From: an uncultured Planctomycetaceae bacterium
Lineage (GTDB): Bacteria; Planctomycetota; Planctomycetia; Planctomycetales; Planctomycetaceae
DNA length: 5,792 nucleotides
Direction: 5' to 3'
NCBI GenBank assembly: GCA_903823545.1
Contig: CAIJTL010001638.1
Coordinates: 1 to 5,792 of the forward strand
Under the pieces are notes generated by a model that was given only the letters and a program-made list of their open reading frames with translations, did not search any database and was not told the DNA's origin. This document shows positions 1-5,792 of this stretch, in pieces. The position numbers and the translations under genes are program-made. The stretch's first letter is position 1. Every line of letters begins with the position of its first letter.

Positions 1-624
1 CGAGGCGAGCACTTTGCTGAAGCTCGCCGGGTTCGACGGCAGTTTGTCTTTGTTCGAGTCATCGACTCGTGCCGCAAACGTCAGTTCGTCGCCGATGCGA
101 AAGTCCCACTTCCCCTCCGTCCGAATCGTTTGACCTCCGGCGCTCACCGACGGTGCTGCTCCTTTGAAGCCACCTTTGCCGTCATGGTCATAGATGCGAA
201 CCGCCAGCACGTTCGCTTCACCGAATCGGATTTGTTCTGACGGAACGACCAGTCGCTTCGGCTCATTGAGGCCGCTCGCATACTTCGGAGGAAACGCGCC
301 CGCTCCGCCGATCTTCGCGCCGTTGAAGTAAACCTCGTGAGCGTTGTCGATCTGCTCGGTGGCGACGGTGATTTGCACCGACTGCCATTCCGCCGGGATT
401 TTCACTTCGCAGCGATACCAGGCGATTCCGTCGAAGCTCGCGAGCACTCCCCGCGTCAGATCATCCCACGTTCCCGGCACACCAAGCTGCTGCCATTTGG
501 TCCGATAGTCTTCCGCCTTCAACATCGGCTCCGCCGCACCGCAGCGGGTTGTTCGAAAGGACTCGCCAATCGCGAGCGACAACAGCGCACAAACAACAGC
601 CAAATTCAAAACAGATCGCAGCAT
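1..624 (-). CDS. Exported protein with N-terminal galactose-binding-like (GH2/sialate-esterase type) domain, 3' part missing
   Basis: The frame is open from an ATG at 624-622 to the window edge (208 codons, no stop), so the C-terminus is missing. Residues 1-31 look like a Sec signal peptide: basic start (MLRS), hydrophobic core A9-I19, and possible cleavage after G20 or after A31 (CGAA|EP). Residues about 40-160 read as a jelly-roll sugar-binding domain of the kind found in GH2 enzymes and sialate O-acetylesterases. The pattern is VPGTWDD (49-55), DGIAWYRCEV (65-74), IPAEW (76-80), then IDNAHEVYFNG (92-102), GAFPPKY (109-115), ANVLAVRIYDHDGKGGFKG (137-155). A second stretch, GKWDFRIGDEL, follows. 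The start is fixed by an AGGAG six bases upstream. The protein is probably periplasmic. The missing part could be an esterase, a glycosidase, or a planctomycete dehydrogenase/heme module; the visible part cannot decide. The domain call is fairly secure, the enzyme activity unknown. It is transcribed divergently from the large gene at 942. Confidence 0.82.
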   Translation of the reverse strand, partial: MLRSVLNLAVVCALLSLAIGESFRTTRCGAAEPMLKAEDYRTKWQQLGVPGTWDDLTRGVLASFDGIAWYRCEVKIPAEWQSVQITVATEQIDNAHEVYFNGAKIGGAGAFPPKYASGLNEPKRLVVPSEQIRFGEANVLAVRIYDHDGKGGFKGAAPSVSAGGQTIRTEGKWDFRIGDELTFAARVDDSNKDKLPSNPASFSKVLAS

Positions 625-630
625 CGCGCA

Positions 631-635
631 CTCCT
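631..635 (-). promoter_or_regulatory. Ribosome-binding site for the leftward exported protein
   Basis: On the minus strand this reads AGGAG, six bases before the ATG at 624-622. It supports that ATG as the start, which also places the signal peptide at the very N-terminus. Confidence 0.75.
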
Positions 636-869
636 GTGGAAAGAACGAAGAGAGGCTGGCAAGGTGAGTATTCACGGCGAGGCAATCACTGTAATCCGCT
701 GCATGTCGAAAATCTTGTGAACTCACCAAACCGCTCCGGTCCAACAACGCAAGACGTGTGTGCCTCACCCAAACCACGACTTCTCTTTCGAATTTCTGCG
801 CCACAATTTCATCAAGGCAAACTAGCTTGCACGGACTCCATGCGTCGGGTCTGTGGCGAGGTTGCGGGT

Positions 870-881
870 TGGTACGTACCA
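870..881. repeat. 12-bp perfect palindrome, possible operator half of a pair
   Basis: The sequence TGGTACGTACCA is its own reverse complement. It lies 60 bp before the rightward ATG at 942. Its centre is 21 bp (about two helical turns) from the centre of the palindrome at 892-901. A dimeric regulator site is possible but unproven; a 12-bp palindrome can also occur by chance in a region of this size. Confidence 0.35.
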
Positions 882-891
882 TGCTGAATCT

Positions 892-901
892 TGCAATTGC
901 A
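892..901. repeat. 10-bp perfect palindrome, possible operator
   Basis: TGCAATTGCA is a perfect palindrome 40 bp before the ATG at 942. It differs in sequence from the neighbour at 870-881, so the two are not copies of a single operator motif. The regulatory role is inferred from position only. Confidence 0.25.
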
Positions 902-928
902 GAATCGACAAATTTCAGCCGTCCTGAT

Positions 929-933
929 GGGAG
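929..933 (+). promoter_or_regulatory. Ribosome-binding site deciding the start of the large dehydrogenase gene
   Basis: GGGAG lies eight bases before the ATG at 942. The frame is open further upstream, with alternative starts at 891 (TTG) and 927 (ATG), but neither has a comparable site. Only the 942 start puts the basic-hydrophobic signal peptide at the N-terminus. Confidence 0.7.
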
Positions 934-941
934 ATGCCGCG

Positions 942-3900
942 ATGAAGCGTTTGAATTGGATTGCCCGTGCCTCTTGGATGTTCTCATTCAGCGTTGCTTT
1001 GTCTTCTGTCAGCCTGAATGCGGCTGAACCAAAATTTGACAGCAAAGTGGTCTCTGCACAGACAAAGGGTCGCGCGGTTGAGTTCGACGTCGACATTGCG
1101 GGAGCCAAATCATTGTTCCTCGTGGCGACAGATGGAGGCGACGGATTCGGCTGCGACTGGGCCGACTGGGCTGAACCACGTCTGGTTGGCAAGGATGGCA
1201 AAGAATCAAAGCTGACTGAGATGAAATGGAAGGCCGCCAGCGCGGGTTTCGGCGAGGTTGGCGTCAACAAAAATTGCGGCGGCGACGCGATCTCCATCGA
1301 CGGCAAGAAGGCCGAATATGGCATCGGGACGCACGCGAACTCGGTGATTGAGTTTGCTCTGCCGGATGGGCACAGTTTTACGAAATTCAAAGGCCGAGCG
1401 GCGGTCGATGATCACGGGGTAAATCAGGGCTGCGGCTCGACGGTTCGATTCTTGGTCTTCACTGACAAGCCCGATCCAAAGTTCCTCGTCGCCTCCAACG
1501 GTGGCAGCCCACAGAGCGGCATCGGCAGCCGCGATCCCAAGGACGCAGTCAGTGGATTGGACGTCGCTGAAGGGCTGGAAGCGACCTTGTTCGCATCCGA
1601 AGCGAGCAATCCAGCAATGCTCAATCCGACCAGCATCGACATCGACCATCTCGGCCGAATTTGGGTTTGCGAGGTTGTGAACTATCGACATCGCAACGGC
1701 GAGCGGAAGGAAGGGGATCGCATCCTGATCCTCGAAGATACCGATGGCGATGGCATCAGCGACAAGCAGACCGTCTTCCATCAGGGACACGACGTCGATA
1801 CGGCTCACGGCATTTGCGTTCTGCCAACACCGAGCGGCAAAGGGACGAAGATCATTGTCTCCTGCGGCGACAGCGTCTTCTTCCTGCACGACGACAACGG
1901 TGATCTCAAGTCCGATCGCAAAGAACTGCTCTTCACCGGCATCGCCGGAACGCAACACGATCACGGCATTCACGCCTTCCACTTCGGGCCGGACGGCAAG
2001 CTGTATTTCAACTTCGGCAACAGCGGCAATCAGATCAAGGACCGCAGCGGCAAGCCGATCATCGACCTTGCTGGCAACGAAGTGAACGCGAGCCGCAAGC
2101 CGTATCAAGAAGGAATGGTCTTTCGCTGCAACATGGACGGCAGCGAGTTTGAAACACTCGGCTGGAACTTCCGCAATAACTGGGAAATTGCGACCGACAG
2201 CTTTGGTTCCCTCTGGCAGAGCGACAACGACGACGATGGCAACAAGGGTGTTCGGATCAATTTCGTGATGGAGTTCGGCAACTACGGCTACAAAGACGAA
2301 CTGACCGGAGCCGGTTGGCAAACGCCGCGCACGAACATGGAAACCGAGATTCCGCTGCGTCACTGGCATCTGAATGATCCCGGTGTCGTGCCGAATCTGC
2401 TGCAAACGGGAGCCGGTTCGCCGACGGGAATCGTCGTTTATGAAGGAACTCTGCTGCCGGAAGTGTTTCGCAATCAGGTGATTCACTGCGATGCCGGGCC
2501 GAACGTGGTGCGTGCCTACCCAGTGAAGAAGTCGGGAGCGGGCTACACCGCCGCGACTGTCAACGTTTTGAGCGGTGCTCGCGACAACTGGTTCCGTCCG
2601 TCAGATGTGAGCGTCGCTCCGGACGGTTCGCTGATCGTGGCCGACTGGTACGATCCCGGCGTGGGAGGTCACCGAATGGGGGACGCCGACCGCGGTCGCC
2701 TCTTCCGAGTTGCTCCACCGAAGACCCCTTACAAATTCCCGAAGGTCGACGTCAGCACTGTCGACGGCGCGATCGCCGCGCTGAAGAGCCCGAACGAAGC
2801 GACGCGGTATGTTGCTTGGACCGCTCTAAACGCTATGGGCGACAAAGCAGAAGCAGCTTTAGCCAAGGTCTTCGAGAGCGATCCGAACCCACGACTCCAA
2901 GCGAGAGCCTTGTGGTTGCTGAACAAGATCGCGGTGGGGCAAATCCAACTCAAAGAGCACTCTGAAGGGGACAAGAAGACTTTCAAATTGGAGCAAAAGG
3001 GCAAGACTCATCTGCACTATGCCACCGATGCTCTCGAAAGCTCTAATCCAGATCTCCGCATCACGGCACTGCGTGTTTACCGAGAAGCTGAGGCTGAGTT
3101 GAACTTCCTGTTCGCGACGAAATCCGCCAGCTTCCCGAAAGATCAACCCAAGCCAACTGCTCCTGATTTTTTGACGTTCGCGATTGAGAAACTCGTCAAC
3201 GATCCAGACTCCGCAGTTCGTCGTGAATGCGCCATCTCGCTTCGCCATCTCAAGTCGCCCAAGAAAGCCGAACTCTGGGCCAAACTTGCGAAGCAGCACG
3301 ACGGCAAAGACCGTTGGTATCTCGAAGCCCTCGGCATCGGCGCGGCCAACGATTGGGATGCGTGCCTCGACGCTTACATCAAGCTCGGAGCCGGGCAAAT
3401 GCAGATGCCTCATGGAATGCATGACATCATTTGGAGATCGCGAGCGAAAAAGACGCCGGAAGTTCTTGCGAAATTGACTTTCTCGGCGATGACCGAAGAT
3501 GCTTCTCGGTATCTACGAGCGTTCGATTTTCTGACTGGACCGGAGAAGGAGGACATGCTCGTCCTCTTGGCGTTCACGCCGAGCAATGACGAGAAGAAGG
3601 CCGCGTTTGTCTCGGCCGAGGCCCTCAACCGTCTGAAGGGTTTTGACGTCTCGAAGAACGCCGCCCAAAAGGCCGCGCTGAACCGCGTCCTTGATGGACT
3701 CAAAGGCCAGCCGCAGTTCCTAACCCTGGTCGAGAAGTTCAACGTCACTGACCGCTACCCCGATCTACTTGCTCTGGCTCAGGCCAAGCCTGATGACCAA
3801 ATCGGTATCGACGCCATCCGCGTGTTATTGAGCAAGCAGGCTCGCGACCTGCTTACCGTCGCCCTCGCTTCAGACAAGGACCAGGGGCGAGCCGCATTGG

Positions 3901-4652
3901 CAACTGCAACTGTCCTCTCCAACTCCGGTGACGGTAGTGCCTCACCGCTGCTGCTGCCGATCGTTAAGAACGACAAAGCCCCTGCTGACATTCGTCGGCA
4001 AGCCATCAAGGGAGCCGCTCGCACGAAGGCGGGAGCGACTGAAATCCTGAAGCTGGCCGAATCCAAAGCGTTCGATGACACGTTCGCACCAGCGTTGGCG
4101 GCGGCACTCTCAACAGCACCGCTGGATGAGGCTCAAAAGGGAACGGTCGCCAAACTCTTCCCGGCACCGGCGGGCAAAGATGCGAAACCGCTTCCGCCGC
4201 TGAGTCAACTTGCCAACCTCAAGGGGAACGCAGGCAACGGAGCAAAACTGTTTGCTTCTGGGATGACGGCCAAATGCAACAACTGCCACATCGTCAACAA
4301 CCAAGGCAAAGAAGTCGGCCCGAACCTCAGCGAGATCGGCACGAAACTCAGTCGCCAAGCGATGTGGGAATCGATCATCTACCCCAGCGCCGGCATCAGC
4401 CACAACTACGAGACTTACACCGCTGAATCCAAAGATGGGACTGTCTTTACCGGATTATTGATTAGCGAAACGGCCGAAGCGGTCACATTGAGAAACCAGG
4501 AAGCGATCACAAAAACAATCGCCAAAAAGGACCTCGAACAACCAGTCATCAAACAAAAAATCTCCTTGATGCCGGCGGACCTTGCTAAGACGCTGACTCT
4601 CGAAGAAATGACGGACTTGGTGGAGTATCTGACAACGTTGAAGAAGAAATAG
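942..4652 (+). CDS. Exported PVC-type membrane-bound dehydrogenase with NPCBM, beta-propeller, HEAT repeats and C-terminal cytochrome c (CNNCH) domain
   Basis: This is a 1236-residue protein from ATG 942 to TAG 4650-4652. Residues 1-28 form a Sec signal peptide (MKRLNWIAR, hydrophobic core, NAA|EP), so it acts outside the cytoplasm. Residues about 45-175 resemble the NPCBM carbohydrate-binding module, with the hallmark GIGTHANS at 127-134. Residues about 206-591 match the planctomycete/verrucomicrobial putative membrane-bound dehydrogenase domain (TIGR02604 type, related to glucose/sorbosone dehydrogenase propellers). Landmarks are DTDGDGISD (266-274), HDHGIHAFHFGPDGKLY (339-355), RHWH (473-476), FRPSDV (551-556) and ADWYDP (567-572). 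Residues about 610-1060 are helical HEAT-like repeats. Residues about 1097-1236 form a heme-binding domain (TIGR02603 type): CNNCH at 1112-1116 binds heme c, with Met1210 in SLMP as likely axial ligand. The expected role is oxidation of a sugar or similar substrate, with electrons passed to the fused heme. Substrate and cofactor (PQQ or other) are unknown. The family is common and often multi-copy in planctomycetes. No frameshift or missing motif is seen. Confidence 0.93.
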   Translation: MKRLNWIARASWMFSFSVALSSVSLNAAEPKFDSKVVSAQTKGRAVEFDVDIAGAKSLFLVATDGGDGFGCDWADWAEPRLVGKDGKESKLTEMKWKAASAGFGEVGVNKNCGGDAISIDGKKAEYGIGTHANSVIEFALPDGHSFTKFKGRAAVDDHGVNQGCGSTVRFLVFTDKPDPKFLVASNGGSPQSGIGSRDPKDAVSGLDVAEGLEATLFASEASNPAMLNPTSIDIDHLGRIWVCEVVNYRHRNGERKEGDRILILEDTDGDGISDKQTVFHQGHDVDTAHGICVLPTPSGKGTKIIVSCGDSVFFLHDDNGDLKSDRKELLFTGIAGTQHDHGIHAFHFGPDGKLYFNFGNSGNQIKDRSGKPIIDLAGNEVNASRKPYQEGMVFRCNMDGSEFETLGWNFRNNWEIATDSFGSLWQSDNDDDGNKGVRINFVMEFGNYGYKDELTGAGWQTPRTNMETEIPLRHWHLNDPGVVPNLLQTGAGSPTGIVVYEGTLLPEVFRNQVIHCDAGPNVVRAYPVKKSGAGYTAATVNVLSGARDNWFRPSDVSVAPDGSLIVADWYDPGVGGHRMGDADRGRLFRVAPPKTPYKFPKVDVSTVDGAIAALKSPNEATRYVAWTALNAMGDKAEAALAKVFESDPNPRLQARALWLLNKIAVGQIQLKEHSEGDKKTFKLEQKGKTHLHYATDALESSNPDLRITALRVYREAEAELNFLFATKSASFPKDQPKPTAPDFLTFAIEKLVNDPDSAVRRECAISLRHLKSPKKAELWAKLAKQHDGKDRWYLEALGIGAANDWDACLDAYIKLGAGQMQMPHGMHDIIWRSRAKKTPEVLAKLTFSAMTEDASRYLRAFDFLTGPEKEDMLVLLAFTPSNDEKKAAFVSAEALNRLKGFDVSKNAAQKAALNRVLDGLKGQPQFLTLVEKFNVTDRYPDLLALAQAKPDDQIGIDAIRVLLSKQARDLLTVALASDKDQGRAALATATVLSNSGDGSASPLLLPIVKNDKAPADIRRQAIKGAARTKAGATEILKLAESKAFDDTFAPALAAALSTAPLDEAQKGTVAKLFPAPAGKDAKPLPPLSQLANLKGNAGNGAKLFASGMTAKCNNCHIVNNQGKEVGPNLSEIGTKLSRQAMWESIIYPSAGISHNYETYTAESKDGTVFTGLLISETAEAVTLRNQEAITKTIAKKDLEQPVIKQKISLMPADLAKTLTLEEMTDLVEYLTTLKKK

Positions 4653-4664
4653 AACGGAGCCTGT

Positions 4665-4679
4665 GTCGCCAATTGCGAC
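4665..4679. other. Small stem-loop after the dehydrogenase stop codon
   Basis: GTCGC and GCGAC (4665-4669 and 4675-4679) pair around a five-base loop, 12 bases after the stop codon. The stem is only five pairs and no T-run follows, so it may be incidental or may protect the 3' end of the mRNA. Confidence 0.25.
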
Positions 4680-4699
4680 CCAAGGGACATGACAGAGAT

Positions 4700-4731
4700 A
4701 ACTTCCCAACGTGCTCTAGTTTGGGAAAGTT
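4700..4731 (+). terminator. Intergenic stem-loop, weak terminator candidate
   Basis: AACTTCCCAA (4700-4709) pairs with TTGGGAAAGTT (4721-4731) to give ten base pairs with one bulged A and an 11-base loop. It sits 48 bases after the dehydrogenase stop and ends 36 bases before the next start. It is not followed by a run of T, so it is not a canonical Rho-independent terminator. It could still separate the two transcription units or stabilise an upstream mRNA end. Confidence 0.35.
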
Positions 4732-4756
4732 GATATCGCTCGGGATGCGGTTTATT

Positions 4757-4761
4757 GGAGG
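4757..4761 (+). promoter_or_regulatory. Strong ribosome-binding site for a GTG start
   Basis: GGAGG lies six bases before GTG 4768. An in-frame TAG at 4762-4764, directly after this site, means no earlier start is possible, so the GTG start is well supported. Confidence 0.85.
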
Positions 4762-4767
4762 TAGACA

Positions 4768-5792
4768 GTGCCAACCCAGTTGGTGGAATTGATCGCGACA
4801 GGTCAAGGGGATGACCAAAGACTGCGGCAGCAGTTGGTTGAGGGGCAGGTCGTGCGAATTGGCCGCGCCCCCCAAACAGGTTGGGCGATTAGCTGGGATC
4901 GGACGATCTCGCGTGAGCACGTCGACCTCGTTTGGTCCGGAGATCGTCTCAAGGTGACCTGTTTGGCGAATGCGACCAACCCGATCAAGTTTTTGGGGGA
5001 AGTCTGTCGCGAAATTTCCGCATCAGCTGGTGAACCGTTTCAGATCGGCATGACCTCGTTTGTGGTTCGCGTCGAGATGAAGGTGGATATCTCTCGCCAA
5101 ACAATGGAGTTGCCGCCCGCCCCGCTGATTTCAATGCCCGAATTGGGACAAAGCCCCAACGAATACACCACTGATGACGAAGGTGAGGATGTCGAAGAGC
5201 ACGCCTACAAGAGCGACGAACTTGAAAACGTCGCCTTCGGTGACACCGAGCGGCAAATGGAAGTTCTCTCCAACTTGCCACAGATGATTTCCGGAACAAA
5301 CACCGACATGGAACTGGCGTTGATGCTCGTCGGTATGTTGTTGCAGGCAATTCCTCCGGCAGTGGCAGTGGCAGTGGCAGTGTTCGACGAAGATTACGTC
5401 AACGATCTACGAGCTGGGCGTAATGAAGAAGCCGAGCTTCCTAAGCCGGCATTGATGCGGGTGCAAACTCGCGAATCGTTTGGTGGGCGATTCATGCCGA
5501 GCCGCAAACTGCTGAAGAAAGCGTTGCGAGAAAACGCCAGCATGATGCACATCGTTGGCGAAATGGAATCGAGCAAAGTGACAATGAGCGGGTCGCTTGG
5601 CTGGGCGTTCTGCACGCCGGTCACCGCCGAATCATGCGTCGGATGGTGCTTGTACGTGTCTGGCGAAGGTGGTCGTGACGAGAATGCTTTTCTCGACGAG
5701 GACTTGCTGAAAGGGGACCTTCGATTCACACAGTTGGTTGCTCAGTTTATTGGCTCAATTCGAACCGTTCGAACTCTGCAAGAACACACGAC
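4768..5792 (+). CDS. FHA and GAF-like domain protein, probable N-terminal half of a class III adenylate/guanylate cyclase; 3' end missing
   Basis: The frame is open from GTG 4768 to the window edge (341 full codons plus two bases). An in-frame TAG at 4762 rules out any upstream start. Residues about 5-105 form an FHA phosphothreonine-binding domain with all signature positions: G32-R33, S48-R-E-H51 and N71. Residues about 110-165 are an acidic, probably flexible linker (TTDDEGEDVEE). Residues about 170-335 look like a GAF-type sensory domain: hydrophobic helix MELALMLVGMLLQAIPPA, an Ala-Val strand, SRKLLKKALRE, then WAFCTPV and GWCLYVSG, and a closing helix FTQLVAQFIGSIRTVRTLQEH that could lead into a signalling linker. 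There is no signal peptide, so it is cytoplasmic. From memory of planctomycete proteins, FHA-GAF is usually followed by a class III nucleotide cyclase domain; that domain is not in the window, so the catalytic function is inference. It could be another FHA/GAF signalling protein. The 115-bp gap suggests a separate unit from the dehydrogenase. Confidence 0.8.
   Translation, partial: MPTQLVELIATGQGDDQRLRQQLVEGQVVRIGRAPQTGWAISWDRTISREHVDLVWSGDRLKVTCLANATNPIKFLGEVCREISASAGEPFQIGMTSFVVRVEMKVDISRQTMELPPAPLISMPELGQSPNEYTTDDEGEDVEEHAYKSDELENVAFGDTERQMEVLSNLPQMISGTNTDMELALMLVGMLLQAIPPAVAVAVAVFDEDYVNDLRAGRNEEAELPKPALMRVQTRESFGGRFMPSRKLLKKALRENASMMHIVGEMESSKVTMSGSLGWAFCTPVTAESCVGWCLYVSGEGGRDENAFLDEDLLKGDLRFTQLVAQFIGSIRTVRTLQEHT
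5358..5382 (+). repeat. In-frame hexanucleotide tandem repeat (four GCAGTG units) coding Ala-Val x4
   Basis: Four perfect tandem copies of GCAGTG occupy 5359-5382, with one extra matching G before them. They encode residues 198-205 (AVAVAVAV) in what should be the first buried beta strand of the GAF-like domain. Six-base units keep the frame, so copy-number change would add or remove one Ala-Val pair. Confidence 0.85.

Larger units (their letters stand above)
625..941. other. Divergent intergenic region, presumed promoters for both flanking genes
   Basis: This 317-bp stretch separates two genes transcribed away from each other, so promoters for both should lie here. I find no convincing coding sequence: short frames on either strand lack a ribosome-binding site and resemble no known protein. 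No sigma70-like -35/-10 pair stands out well enough to call on either strand. Visible structure is two perfect palindromes (870-881 and 892-901) near the rightward gene, and two short GTGA/TCAC dyads (664-675 and 717-726) near the leftward gene. No RNA gene or riboswitch was recognised. Confidence 0.6.

Noticed and set aside
664..726. GTGA/TCAC dyads at 664-675 and 717-726, reminiscent of CRP/FNR-family half-sites
   Set aside because: The half-site spacing is four and two bases, not the six typical of CRP sites, and the arms are only four bases long, so chance is a sufficient explanation.
549..887. Plus-strand open frame of 112 codons across the start of the leftward gene and the intergenic region
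   Set aside because: It runs antisense to the signal-peptide region of the leftward gene, has no ribosome-binding site and no recognisable protein features.
862..890. TTGCGG and TGAATC with a 17-base spacer as a sigma70-type promoter
   Set aside because: The spacing is right but both hexamers match the consensus poorly, so it cannot be told from background.
891..941. Upstream extension of the dehydrogenase from TTG 891 or ATG 927
   Set aside because: It would add 17 or 5 residues ahead of the signal peptide, including polar ones, and neither start has a ribosome-binding site, whereas ATG 942 has GGGAG at eight bases.
812..1390. Minus-strand open frame of 192 codons covering the divergent promoter region and the start of the dehydrogenase gene
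   Set aside because: It overlaps the signal peptide and NPCBM-coding sequence of the real gene, shows no recognisable domain, and would remove the promoter space needed by the divergent genes.
1206..2486. Long open frame of 426 codons on the minus strand inside the dehydrogenase gene
   Set aside because: It lies opposite a gene with clear family motifs, its translation resembles no known domain and is rich in Ala/Val/Asp as expected for an antisense frame of GC-rich coding DNA, and I see no ribosome-binding evidence for it.

Overview
The window looks like ordinary chromosomal DNA from a planctomycete (or a close PVC-superphylum relative). It holds three protein genes; two of them run off the window edges. 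The taxonomic hint comes from gene content. The central gene has the 'Pirellula/Verrucomicrobium-type' dehydrogenase plus C-terminal heme-binding architecture. The third gene starts with an FHA domain followed by a GAF-like domain, a layout I associate with planctomycete signalling proteins. DNA is moderately GC-rich throughout, with no obvious composition break.

Layout. (1) Positions 1-624, minus strand: the first 208 codons of an exported protein with a galactose-binding-like beta-sandwich domain; its C-terminus lies off the left edge. (2) Positions 625-941: a 317-bp divergent intergenic region that must hold promoters for both flanking genes. It contains two perfect palindromes whose centres are 21 bp apart, close to the start of the rightward gene. 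(3) Positions 942-4652, plus strand: a complete 1236-residue exported protein with signal peptide, NPCBM-like carbohydrate-binding module, beta-propeller dehydrogenase domain, HEAT-like helical repeats and a C-terminal cytochrome c domain with one CNNCH heme site. (4) Positions 4653-4767: a 115-bp gap with two stem-loops. (5) Positions 4768-5792, plus strand: the N-terminal 341 codons of a cytoplasmic FHA plus GAF-like protein, probably the sensory half of a class III adenylate/guanylate cyclase whose catalytic part would lie beyond the right edge.

How they fit together. The two divergent exported proteins both carry carbohydrate-binding-type domains, so they could share a regulatory region and work on sugars or glycans in the periplasm, the larger one passing electrons from substrate oxidation to its own heme. 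This is inference. The FHA/GAF gene has its own strong ribosome-binding site after a 115-bp gap and no evident functional link. I see no mobile element, CRISPR array, tRNA, rRNA or phage gene, and nothing that clearly amounts to a previously undescribed system.
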